DNA of 43,344 nucleotides from JAYRWN01 sp041917975. GTDB lineage: Bacteria > Bacteroidota > Bacteroidia > Chitinophagales > Saprospiraceae. The DNA is taken from the NCBI GenBank assembly GCA_041917975.1, contig JAYRWN010000407.1:1-43344 (forward strand), in the 5' to 3' direction. This document shows, one piece after another, positions 1 through 8,356 of this stretch. A program made the translations under genes and the position numbers. The notes under the pieces were generated by a model. The model saw nothing but the letters and a program-made list of their open reading frames with translations. It ran no database searches and was not told where the DNA came from. Every line of letters begins with the position of its first letter. Position 1 is the stretch's first letter.

Positions 1-474
1 CTGTTGAAACCTATACGCAAAGAAAAATTGTTACAAGCCGTTCAAAAGGTAAAAAACCACCAAATAGAAAAACTGGCCAAAGGAAATTTACAGGCCTTAA
101 TCCATAATATTCTCATCCAAACGAATCATGGGCATGAACACATTGCTTTACCTACCAATGATGGTTTTTCAATTATTGAAATAGCAGACATTATTTATCT
201 GGAAGCCAATAGTAATTATACCTGGATAAAATTAACTAATCAACACAGAATGTTAGTCTCCAAGTCTTTAGGCGAGATAGAAAAATTATTGCCGGCGTCT
301 GTCTTTTGTCGCATCCATAAAACATTTTTGATTAATACACATCACCTGGAGCGTTATATCCGGGGGCAAGGGGGAACTTTGGTTATGAAAGATAGTACAC
401 AATTACCAGTCTCCCGTTCTCATAAAGAGCAGTTATTGAATATGATTTTAAAAAGAAATCCGGGCTGGTTTTAA
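1..474 (+). CDS. LytTR-family response regulator, C-terminal part (5' end outside window)
   Basis: This is the 3' part of a two-component response regulator of the LytR/AlgR type. The frame is open to the first base and begins LLKPI, which matches the end of a receiver domain (the conserved Lys-Pro before the last helix), so the TTG at position 4 is not a real start. A linker of about 40 residues is followed by a LytTR DNA-binding domain over the last ~105 residues. Recognisable parts are IIYLEANSNYTWI, the CRIHKTFLIN segment and the closing LPVSRSHKEQL segment. Such proteins are normally phosphorylated by a partner histidine kinase and activate target promoters. The kinase is not visible and presumably lies upstream of the window. 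The gene converges on the M1 peptidase gene. Confidence 0.9.
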   Translation: MLKPIRKEKLLQAVQKVKNHQIEKLAKGNLQALIHNILIQTNHGHEHIALPTNDGFSIIEIADIIYLEANSNYTWIKLTNQHRMLVSKSLGEIEKLLPASVFCRIHKTFLINTHHLERYIRGQGGTLVMKDSTQLPVSRSHKEQLLNMILKRNPGWF

Positions 475-763
475 CCAACCTCAAACATGGCCTGATGTTC
501 ACTCACTAGGTATTGGCTGTAATTGCCTTTTTTATATACCTTCTGATTGGCCGGCAGGTTTATCGATATTACGGAAAAATTATAAACTTCAGTTCATCAT
601 AGATGTATTATCCCAAATCGAATGTTTCAAAGCTTGCAGGATTGATCAGTTGAATTAAATTTATATGCATTTTGGAGACCAATTAAATTTAATTAAAATT
701 GGTCAAATCAAGATCCTGCTAAAAAGGTCAAGCCTTATTTAATTAACTCTCTAAAGATAAAAG
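475..763. other. Convergent intergenic region with one weak hairpin
   Basis: This gap lies between the 3' ends of the LytTR gene and the M1 peptidase gene. It is AT-rich and has no convincing ORF. An inverted repeat with 8-base arms (GACCAATT at 677-684, AATTGGTC at 697-704) and a 12-base AT loop could serve as a two-way terminator. It lacks a clear T-tract, so that role is a guess. Confidence 0.35.
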
Positions 764-3301
764 TTATTTTTTTAATTCTGCTCGTCGAAACAGGGGATCT
801 GCGGCCTGCAAGATTTTGTTTTTTAAACGGTAGGGGTAATCAGGATGTTGACTTATAAAGGCGCGCACCTCCTTAGCGGCTTGAGGGCTATTATGCCCTT
901 GCAGTACAGCGCTGATCCACCGTTTAGGAAAAAAGATATCTCCGGTCCGTTGTATTTCTTCCAATAATTCCAAAGCTGGAGCAATGAGTTGAATGGCTCC
1001 CTGAGCGCGCAACGGATGATGTAAATAACTTAACCCATCCTGAACCCACGGCTCAAAGTGGCGGTTTTTTTCCTCTTTCAAATCATTAAAAAATTCCACC
1101 CGGTCACGCTCTTCAGGAGATAAAGCCCGGCGCAAAAACTCCCACCGTTGATGTTCATCCGGGTTGGTAAACCGTTTGGCTTGTCCCTCCAATATTTCCG
1201 GAGTGTTCGGATGATGCCGCAGGATTATTTCTACGGCCAGATTCGCTTGTTCATTTATACTTAACTGGATGCCGGGTAAAGGTTTATGACCTGACCAGAA
1301 TTCATACATGTCTTGCAAGCCTTGCTCAGAAAGTGCCATTTGACTCCAGGCGCGCCAATAAACCATTTTGTTCCTGGCTAAACTATCTTGCTCCAGCTTG
1401 AATCTTAAAAGTTGTTCAATCAGAATTGATTTTTCTTGTTGCTCCTGCTTTGACAGATAATGCCAAAAAATTTCCAAGAGCTGGTTTATCAGTTGCCCGT
1501 TGATCTGGATGTTTTTTTCAGTGCTAATCCCCTGCAGCAGCAAAGCTAAATATTTATGTGGCGGAATCCGACCATGTAAAAATTCTTCATAAAGATTTAA
1601 ATAAACAATACCACGCAGGGTTTCATCCTGAATTAGATTCACTGAATCTGAAAGCCAGGCCAACGAAAGATCATCCAAAGCAAAATATCCATAAGCGGAA
1701 GGTGTTCCGTTGGCTACAAATGCCACCGGCATATTTTGATCGGGCCAAACTAAAGCGTCAGAGTCACCAGTCCAGGAAAAATGTTTTTTAATGATACTAT
1801 CTGTACTGTTCCAAAAAACCAATTCCAGGTGCTGCGCCCACGACTCGCCTGCTTCGGGTTTATTAACGGCGGTGATTTGAAATCCTCTGTCGTTTTCTAA
1901 TCTTTTAAGGTGGTATTTAGGCAGATGAGCCTGCTTAACCCAGGCATTGCTCCAAGATGCCAAATCTTCCGGTGTTTGCTGATCTAAAATACTGATCAGG
2001 TCATCCCAGGTCGCGTTGGCATATGAAAATTCCTGTAAATACGTTTGCAGACCTGCCTGAAATTTTTTTTCTCCTAATCGTTCTTCCAATTGGCGCATCA
2101 CTACGGGAGCTTTAGTATAAATAATGTTGCCATACAAGGACCCCGCTTCCAATAAATTTTCCAAAGGCTGTTGGATCGGATGACTACCTTCGGTGCGATC
2201 CTCAGCATAAGCCGAAGTATGATGAGACACTAAAAATCGCAATTCATGATTTACTTCGGGAAATTGCGGATTCACCATTTTTGCCGCAAAAAAATTAGCG
2301 AATACTTCCTTCAGCCAAACATCATTAAACCACTTCATGGTCACCAAATCGCCAAACCACATGTGCGCCGTTTCATGGGCAATAAGACTGGCCCGGCCTA
2401 ATAATTGCGCCTCACTGGCCTGCTCATCTAACAATGAACTGGATGATTTATAAAATATGGCTCCTATATGTTCCATGCCCCCATATTGGAACGCTGGCAG
2501 CAAGACGAAATCCAATTTATTAAACGGATATTTGATGGCGGTATAATTTTCCATCCAGCGCAGGGATTGGGCATGCAAAGCAAATAGCTCCGGAGCGTTT
2601 TTTTTAACTTTAAGCGTATCGGTCTCCCGGTGATACATACGCATGATCCCGCCAGGACCATCTGAGGAACTTTCGATTAAAAATTTACCGGCGGCAAAGG
2701 CAAATAAATACGTGCTGACCGGCAGGGTTTCTTGAAACGAATAGACTGCTCTTTCTGCAGAACTATCCACAGATTTCAGGGCTCCGTTACCTACCGCAAC
2801 CCAATCTTTTGGAATTGACAATTTCAAAGTGTAGCGTGCTTTTAAATCCGGTTGGTCAAAACACGGAAATACCGTCGAGGCCCGGTCCGGAACCAATAAG
2901 GTGTACAGGTAATCTTCACTGCGGTTTAATGAGCCATCCCCAGCCTCAAATTCGATGGTTAATTTAATGCTACCGGCCGGCAAAGATTTGATGATCAGAT
3001 GACCATTAGCATAGGTGAATTCAAGGGCTTTATCCTTCCATTTTACCGAAAACACCTGCTTTTCATTTCCTTTAAAGTCCAAGATGAGCGGGTGGTGATC
3101 TTGCTTATGAAAGTTTATTTCCACTGAACCCATGATCGGATCATTTTTTTGATCAGGGATGGATAAATGCAAAGCATAGGCCACGGAGGACACCTGTTTG
3201 GTGCGTTCTTTAGCCAATGTTTCGGTGACTCCCAATACCGGTAGATCAAAATGACAACTAAATGACAAAATGGTCATAAACAGGATGACAATTAACTTCA
3301 T
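764..3301 (-). CDS. M1-family zinc aminopeptidase, probable lipoprotein
   Basis: This is a gluzincin aminopeptidase that removes N-terminal residues from peptides, probably at the cell envelope. I chose the ATG at 3301 (845 aa) because it begins MKLIVILFMTILSFSC, a lipoprotein-type signal with Cys16; the longer frame from 3331 would bury this signal. The zinc site is complete: HETAH at residues 309-313 and the third ligand Glu332 exactly 18 residues later, in WLKEVFA. The substrate-binding GxMEN motif reads GGMEH (274-278). About 350 residues of helical C-terminal region follow, consistent with the M1/ERAP-like C-terminal domain. The start lies about 20 bases after the SET-domain gene stop, so the two are probably co-transcribed. 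Family assignment is firm; specificity is unknown. Confidence 0.93.
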   Translation of the reverse strand: MKLIVILFMTILSFSCHFDLPVLGVTETLAKERTKQVSSVAYALHLSIPDQKNDPIMGSVEINFHKQDHHPLILDFKGNEKQVFSVKWKDKALEFTYANGHLIIKSLPAGSIKLTIEFEAGDGSLNRSEDYLYTLLVPDRASTVFPCFDQPDLKARYTLKLSIPKDWVAVGNGALKSVDSSAERAVYSFQETLPVSTYLFAFAAGKFLIESSSDGPGGIMRMYHRETDTLKVKKNAPELFALHAQSLRWMENYTAIKYPFNKLDFVLLPAFQYGGMEHIGAIFYKSSSSLLDEQASEAQLLGRASLIAHETAHMWFGDLVTMKWFNDVWLKEVFANFFAAKMVNPQFPEVNHELRFLVSHHTSAYAEDRTEGSHPIQQPLENLLEAGSLYGNIIYTKAPVVMRQLEERLGEKKFQAGLQTYLQEFSYANATWDDLISILDQQTPEDLASWSNAWVKQAHLPKYHLKRLENDRGFQITAVNKPEAGESWAQHLELVFWNSTDSIIKKHFSWTGDSDALVWPDQNMPVAFVANGTPSAYGYFALDDLSLAWLSDSVNLIQDETLRGIVYLNLYEEFLHGRIPPHKYLALLLQGISTEKNIQINGQLINQLLEIFWHYLSKQEQQEKSILIEQLLRFKLEQDSLARNKMVYWRAWSQMALSEQGLQDMYEFWSGHKPLPGIQLSINEQANLAVEIILRHHPNTPEILEGQAKRFTNPDEHQRWEFLRRALSPEERDRVEFFNDLKEEKNRHFEPWVQDGLSYLHHPLRAQGAIQLIAPALELLEEIQRTGDIFFPKRWISAVLQGHNSPQAAKEVRAFISQHPDYPYRLKNKILQAADPLFRRAELKK

Positions 3302-3320
3302 TGGAAAAAGAAAACACAAC

Positions 3321-3821
3321 TTATCGTCCAATTCTATCTAATTTTCTTTGAATATAGTTCGTCAACTTGTATAATTTCAATATCTCCCCAGGCATTTGAG
3401 CAGCCCCTTCGATAAGTCCACAACAATTTGATTTACCGCAATAACAAACAAATGGCTGGGCCATCCGCCATTCGGTAGAAGGATAAAAGAAGGTCAATTC
3501 TTCTCCGGAATGCACCGTAGATAAGGTGATAAACTCCATGCCGGTGGTGTCAAAAAAACAATTCGGTTCGCAACTATGATTAACATATTGCAAAAAATGC
3601 GGTTGTAGCGAAATATGGCGGCGGTCGCTAATTTGAATAGTCAGATAACTGGGCTTTCTAAACACCTGCTCTGCTGCAAATGCTGTAATCAGCAGATCAG
3701 GGGTAAATTCTTTACGGGCAAATAATCCGTGATGACCCGAGAACAAACTTTGGCGAACCTCGATGTCTTCGTTGGAATAAATGACCTGATAGGTCATTGA
3801 AGTTTCCGGCATTGGATGCAT
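3321..3821 (-). CDS. SET-domain protein (putative protein-lysine methyltransferase)
   Basis: This is a small (166 aa) protein with a nearly complete SET fold, which in known members transfers a methyl group from S-adenosylmethionine to lysine side chains. The hallmark NHSCEPN motif is at residues 81-87. The pseudoknot partner GEELTFFY (106-113) has Phe where many members have Asp before the final Tyr. A post-SET-like cysteine cluster (C126, C128, C133, C134) follows and could bind zinc with a Cys from the SET core. There is no signal peptide, so it should be cytoplasmic. The start is uncertain: Met1, Met4 and Met9 are all possible. It lies upstream of the aminopeptidase gene on the same strand. 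The substrate cannot be told from sequence. Confidence 0.85.
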   Translation of the reverse strand: MHPMPETSMTYQVIYSNEDIEVRQSLFSGHHGLFARKEFTPDLLITAFAAEQVFRKPSYLTIQISDRRHISLQPHFLQYVNHSCEPNCFFDTTGMEFITLSTVHSGEELTFFYPSTEWRMAQPFVCYCGKSNCCGLIEGAAQMPGEILKLYKLTNYIQRKLDRIGR

Positions 3822-4003
3822 GGCTGTAGAATTAAGTTGTATTTTTATTAATTAAACGAAGCTATGTTTATATAGTATAAACTGTTCATTTTTAAATTAT
3901 AAAATTGGCATTTAAAGAAACCTTTTTACTTAGTAGCTCCTACTCCGAGGCCCAAACCACAATTTAACAAGCAAGTTTACCCTCGCTTGGCCAAAAGCAC
4001 AGA

Positions 4004-5332
4004 TTATGATTTACGCCGGGCCTTGATCTCCAGGTATTTATTGATGACTTGAATAGACAAGTCCTGAGGTGGGGTGAGTATCGTCTGAATGCCATATGAT
4101 TGTAATTTGTTTTGAATGATTTCCTTTTCACGCAAAGCTTTTTGGGCAAAAGTCTTCAGATATACATCTCCTAAATTTTTAGCTTCAAAACCAGCCACTG
4201 AAGCCAATTCGGTATTCTGAAAAAAGATAACCACCAGCAAATGGATATTATTTAAACTTTGTAAGAAAGGCAAATGGCGGTCCAGGTCACTTTGATATTC
4301 AAAATTGGTAAAAAACAGTAAAATGCTTCTGCGGCGTAGCCGGGACCGCAAAGTATGGTACAGTAATTCGAAATTAGATTCCTTAAATCCGGTGATTTGG
4401 GCATACAGTTGCTCTGAAATGAGGTTTAACTGCAGGGGCATATTTTCGGCTCCTACCATTTGCCCGATCCGGTCAGAAAAAGTAATCAAACCGGCTTTAT
4501 CGTATTTACGCAGGATAATATTACTGATAACCAAGGCCGTATTAATCGCATAGTCTAACAGCGTCAAGCCAGCAAAAGGCATTTTCATAGAACGGCCTTT
4601 ATCCAGAATACAATACACTTGTTGGGCGCGAGTGTTTTGAAATTGGTTTACCATCAAATGATTTTTTCTGGAGGTGGCCTTCCAATTGATCGAGCGAGTA
4701 TTGTCTCCCTGCTGATAATTGCGAATTAGTTCAAATTCATCATTTTCACCTAAAGTTCTTACCCGTCTAATGCCGGTGAGATTGGCTGTACGGGAAAATA
4801 CTTCCAGGGCATATTTTTCCATTTGAATGGCTGAAGGATAGACTGTTGATTCCTGTGTTGCAGGTTTGGTCACCCGGAGTTCAATGAAGTTGATTCCAGG
4901 CAAGGATAAATACACATGTAAATCCCCAAAAAAATATTTACCGCGGACCAATGGTCTGACTTGTTCATCATGAAGCCAGATCTGCTGGGGAATCGTTTTA
5001 TGCGTAACCCGGAAATTACGGATTTGAAACTGTTGTGGCAATTCATCAATGAGGGTGATGATCAACGGTCGTGCTGACAGATTACTTACCTCATACCGGA
5101 TGTGTTGATCATCGCCTAATGACAATTTGGTGGTTATTTTTCTGTTAGCACTAAGTTGAAAGCGTACTTTAGCTAATGTCCATCCTTCCCAAACAGAGAT
5201 TAAGCCGATAAAATAAAATAGCGCCCAGGCGATGGGATATAACGCAGGAATAACAAAAGACATTACAAGCAGGCCAATGCACACGGCCATGGCGATAAAG
5301 AACCTGGTGGTTAAATAATACTGATTAATCAT
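4004..5332 (-). CDS. DUF58 domain protein (VWA-like), MoxR cluster
   Basis: This 442 aa protein has two hydrophobic segments at the N-terminus (about residues 12-45) followed by a cytoplasmic or periplasmic domain. The DUF58 signature NYQQGDNTRSINWKATSRK lies near residues 204-222, and a von Willebrand A-like fold follows (ILDKGRSMKM, then LLFFTNFE). DUF58 proteins are regularly encoded next to MoxR AAA+ ATPases and are thought to act as their partners or substrates; the biochemical role is not established. It is the last gene of the five-gene operon, 3 bases after the MoxR stop. No strong terminator is visible after it. Confidence 0.9.
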   Translation of the reverse strand: MINQYYLTTRFFIAMAVCIGLLVMSFVIPALYPIAWALFYFIGLISVWEGWTLAKVRFQLSANRKITTKLSLGDDQHIRYEVSNLSARPLIITLIDELPQQFQIRNFRVTHKTIPQQIWLHDEQVRPLVRGKYFFGDLHVYLSLPGINFIELRVTKPATQESTVYPSAIQMEKYALEVFSRTANLTGIRRVRTLGENDEFELIRNYQQGDNTRSINWKATSRKNHLMVNQFQNTRAQQVYCILDKGRSMKMPFAGLTLLDYAINTALVISNIILRKYDKAGLITFSDRIGQMVGAENMPLQLNLISEQLYAQITGFKESNFELLYHTLRSRLRRRSILLFFTNFEYQSDLDRHLPFLQSLNNIHLLVVIFFQNTELASVAGFEAKNLGDVYLKTFAQKALREKEIIQNKLQSYGIQTILTPPQDLSIQVINKYLEIKARRKS

Positions 5333-5335
5333 AAT

Positions 5336-6331
5336 TTACCGCGGCACTTCCACTAGTTGTAAAATTTCATCAATAATTGTCTTGGTAGTAATTCCATCCA
5401 ATTCAGCAAGGGGTGATAAAATAAGCCGGTGATTTAAAACATGAGGTGCAACAAATTGTACATCATCGGGAATAACAAAATCACGTCCAGCCAGCATAGC
5501 AGATATTTTTGACGCTTTTAACACGTTGAGTGCAGCCCGTGGAGAAGCCCCTAAAAATAGTTTGGCATGTTGGCGAGTTTCACGAATGACCTCAGCTATA
5601 TAGGTCAGAAGTTGATCTTCAACAAAAATTTTACCTAAGAGTGACTGCATCCATTCTAAGTCGGATTTGGTAATAACCGGAATAATTTGTTCTACGTTTA
5701 TCCGGTGAATCTGATCCTTAAAACGGCGTAGAATGTTTATTTCTTCTTCCAGTGTGGGATAGGTAAGGTTTATTTTCATCATAAAGCGGTCCAATTGCGC
5801 TTCGGGCAAACGGTAGGTTCCTTCCTGTTCGATGGGGTTTTGAGTTGCTATGACTATAAAAGGAAATTCAAGCAGGTGAGTGAACCCATCTACAGTTACC
5901 TGTTTTTCTTCCATGATTTCAAAAAGTGCTGCCTGAGTTTTAGCAGGAGCCCGGTTTATTTCATCGATTAGTATGACGTTGGAAAATATCGGTCCTTTCT
6001 TAAAAACAAATTCCGACGATTTGACATTAAATACTGAAGTTCCTAAAATGTCGGAAGGCATGAGATCAGGAGTAAATTGAATGCGTGAAAAATCCGTTTG
6101 AATAGTTCTTGCTAATACTTTTGCGCTGAGGGTCTTGGCTATACCGGGTACACCTTCCAAAAGGATATGTCCATCAGCTAGAATACAAATCACAAATAAT
6201 TCGATAAGGTCGGTTTGCCCAACCAATATTTTGGCACATTCTGTCTTTAAAGCAGAAATTTTTTCAAGTGCAGGTTGTAAATCAACGGTTCCCCGCAGCG
6301 GCTGATAATTTTGACTAGTCTCGTCCATCAT
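5336..6331 (-). CDS. MoxR-family AAA+ ATPase
   Basis: This is a 331 aa AAA+ ATPase of the MoxR branch, a family associated with chaperone-like maturation of partner complexes. Walker A is GVPGIAKT (residues 60-67), Walker B is VILIDEI (119-125), and the family segment NRAPAKTQAALFEIMEEKQVT follows. The ATQNPIEQEGTY motif and LPEAQLDRFM are also present. The C-terminal lid runs to the end (GASPRAALNVLKASK). The start overlaps the end of the DUF4350 gene by 4 bases, indicating translational coupling. The neighbours (DUF58, DUF4129, DUF4350) make it part of the common Bacteroidota MoxR cluster, but the client is unknown. Confidence 0.95.
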   Translation of the reverse strand: MMDETSQNYQPLRGTVDLQPALEKISALKTECAKILVGQTDLIELFVICILADGHILLEGVPGIAKTLSAKVLARTIQTDFSRIQFTPDLMPSDILGTSVFNVKSSEFVFKKGPIFSNVILIDEINRAPAKTQAALFEIMEEKQVTVDGFTHLLEFPFIVIATQNPIEQEGTYRLPEAQLDRFMMKINLTYPTLEEEINILRRFKDQIHRINVEQIIPVITKSDLEWMQSLLGKIFVEDQLLTYIAEVIRETRQHAKLFLGASPRAALNVLKASKISAMLAGRDFVIPDDVQFVAPHVLNHRLILSPLAELDGITTKTIIDEILQLVEVPR

Positions 6332-7689
6332 TTAGCTTTTTTCAAGAATTCATTAATTTTATTATAGATGACTAAAGGGTAGGAAGATCGCACACTCAGG
6401 TATTTTTTTGATTTACCCAGTTCATCCAGTAAATCCAAAACCTGCTGCCGCTCCACTTGGGATTTTTTAATTAATTGTTCGGTAAAGTCCTTTTGTTGAG
6501 GTTCAATAAAATAGCGTTTTTTGATCAGATGATAAAACCCGTCCCTTTGGTATTTCACAACGGGAATATGGTTATCCTGGGATAAATATAAACTACTTAC
6601 GGTTTTGATATATTCCAGGGACGTGTTGATATTGGTTTCGTTCAAAGGAATAACTTTCTGCCGGCGTTTACTGTTAATAACAAGATATAACAACACACTT
6701 ATTATGGTCAAATAGTAAGCCCACCGTAAAGGCTTTTGATTCAAAATAAATTGTAATGGGCTTTCGGAATCTTCCGGGGCACCCGCATGCCATTGGATGT
6801 GGTCCAACCATACTTTATCAGGATTGAATCTCCTGAAAACGAGATTAAAATGTCCTAGAAAGTCCGGTTGAAGTGCGGACGAATTACAAAACACCATAGG
6901 GATGGAATGATAATGGAGTTCCCCGTCATTTAGAGAATAGATTTGATAAAAGGAGTGATTTGTGCTGGTTTTTCCACCAATTAATGGCGGGGCTATATTT
7001 TCCTCATCAACATAGTCCTCTTCCAGTTCGTCACGGTCTTCTTCAGAAGGGCCTATTTGAAGTTCAGGTATAATAATCGAATCCACTGCATCTGGAACCT
7101 GATTGAGAGAATCCATTATCTTGATTTCTTCTTCTTCGGCATAAGGAATTAATGAATCCCGGAGATAATCTGGATCATCTAAGGCACTAAATAAACTGAA
7201 AGAAGGTGTTTGGAATGACGGGTAATAATGGATAAATCTGAACGTATCTGTTGATGCAGTATAATTTATAACCAAAACAGAATCAAAAAAGCTCGTTTGC
7301 CGGGGGTAATAATTGTAATACAGATCACCTAAGGTAAAATGATTACCGATAAGGAGGGCTTGATTACCTCTTTCGACGAATTCAACCAAGTGGGTGGTCT
7401 CATCATTATTTAGGTTTATCGTATTACCGACGAGAATGTATAATTGATTCGTTTCGGTAATATCTTGTAGTTTAGTGCCATCGTTTAATTCTTCAATTTT
7501 CACAGGATTAAAAAAAGAGTTTAACATTTCTTTGAAGACCATTGTCCCATAAGGATCCTGCGAAGAAAATGAATAATTTTTTTTCCAGTTCACATCCGGA
7601 ACTGTTTTTAATTCAAACATCGCATATCCGGCCAGAAACATCAGGGCTATTATGGCGATAAAAATCAGGATGGTCCGGTTGTTCTTCAT
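6328..7689 (-). CDS. DUF4350 domain membrane protein
   Basis: This 453 aa protein has an N-terminal membrane anchor (residues ~6-25), a large extracytoplasmic domain, a second membrane segment (around 327-341, WAYYLTIISVLLYLVI) and a cytoplasmic tail. The region just after the anchor (SSQDPYGTMVFKEML) and the following alpha/beta domain (LYILVGNTINL, then ALLIGNHFTLGDL) match the DUF4350 family, which has a Rossmann-like fold of unknown function. An acidic stretch near residues 205-232 (EEDRDELEEDYVDEEN) is probably disordered. It overlaps both neighbours by 4 bases, so it is translationally coupled within the MoxR operon. Confidence 0.85.
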   Translation of the reverse strand: MKNNRTILIFIAIIALMFLAGYAMFELKTVPDVNWKKNYSFSSQDPYGTMVFKEMLNSFFNPVKIEELNDGTKLQDITETNQLYILVGNTINLNNDETTHLVEFVERGNQALLIGNHFTLGDLYYNYYPRQTSFFDSVLVINYTASTDTFRFIHYYPSFQTPSFSLFSALDDPDYLRDSLIPYAEEEEIKIMDSLNQVPDAVDSIIIPELQIGPSEEDRDELEEDYVDEENIAPPLIGGKTSTNHSFYQIYSLNDGELHYHSIPMVFCNSSALQPDFLGHFNLVFRRFNPDKVWLDHIQWHAGAPEDSESPLQFILNQKPLRWAYYLTIISVLLYLVINSKRRQKVIPLNETNINTSLEYIKTVSSLYLSQDNHIPVVKYQRDGFYHLIKKRYFIEPQQKDFTEQLIKKSQVERQQVLDLLDELGKSKKYLSVRSSYPLVIYNKINEFLKKAK

Positions 7690-8354
7690 TCGGGTGTTTT
7701 AAGGAAATCTCTAAACTTGCGATCAAAAATCATAAAGTCTTCTTTGACCAGGTGTGTATTGCCATACCAAACCCATTCATAAATATAAGCCAGCTCCCTA
7801 AACGTGGTTTTTAAAGATATTTCGTTTAACTCTCTCAAATATTGGCGGTTCGTTTTTTCGGCATGCCAGGAGATGTATCCTTTTTGATTAAGCAACTGCA
7901 GAACCATGATAAACTGTAAGCGAATGGCTGAGCGATAGTCTCCGCTAGCGATAGCCTGATCATACAAAACCTGCAATGACATAACATTAAGATCTGCTTC
8001 TTCGGTTGGGTCCAGAAGGGTTGTACTATTTTCAGTTCGTTTAAGTCCTCCAAAGAGTGTATACAAAATAAAAATAAGGATCACCACAATCAGGGTATAG
8101 GCGACGATCTGATATATACTGAGGCTTGGCAAGCTACTGGGGGCTTCCACTTTTTGTGGTTTTGTGAATCCAGAATTTCTGGGTAACAATTTTTTCCTGG
8201 TCTTTGAATAATCTAATTTTTGAATTATATTTTGATATTCGGCATCATTGACACCGGATAAAGGCGGTACCAGGCCTATGCTGTCCTGCGCAGCGGTTGC
8301 GAAGGTCACGAGAATCAACCCAATCATAAAACATTTTGATAACCTTTGAAGCAT
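7686..8354 (-). CDS. DUF4129 domain membrane protein
   Basis: This 222 aa protein has an N-terminal signal or anchor (residues ~8-22), a periplasmic linker, a second membrane helix (about 83-105) and a cytoplasmic C-terminal domain. The C-terminal ~100 residues carry the DUF4129 pattern: LYDQAIASGDYRSAIRL, then YLREL, then YEWVWYGN. It sits in the usual place next to DUF4350 and MoxR genes. The start is 2 bases after the SpoIIM-like gene stop and the end overlaps the DUF4350 gene. Function is unknown; context suggests a membrane component of the MoxR-dependent complex. Confidence 0.85.
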   Translation of the reverse strand: MLQRLSKCFMIGLILVTFATAAQDSIGLVPPLSGVNDAEYQNIIQKLDYSKTRKKLLPRNSGFTKPQKVEAPSSLPSLSIYQIVAYTLIVVILIFILYTLFGGLKRTENSTTLLDPTEEADLNVMSLQVLYDQAIASGDYRSAIRLQFIMVLQLLNQKGYISWHAEKTNRQYLRELNEISLKTTFRELAYIYEWVWYGNTHLVKEDFMIFDRKFRDFLKTPE

Positions 8355-8356
8355 GT

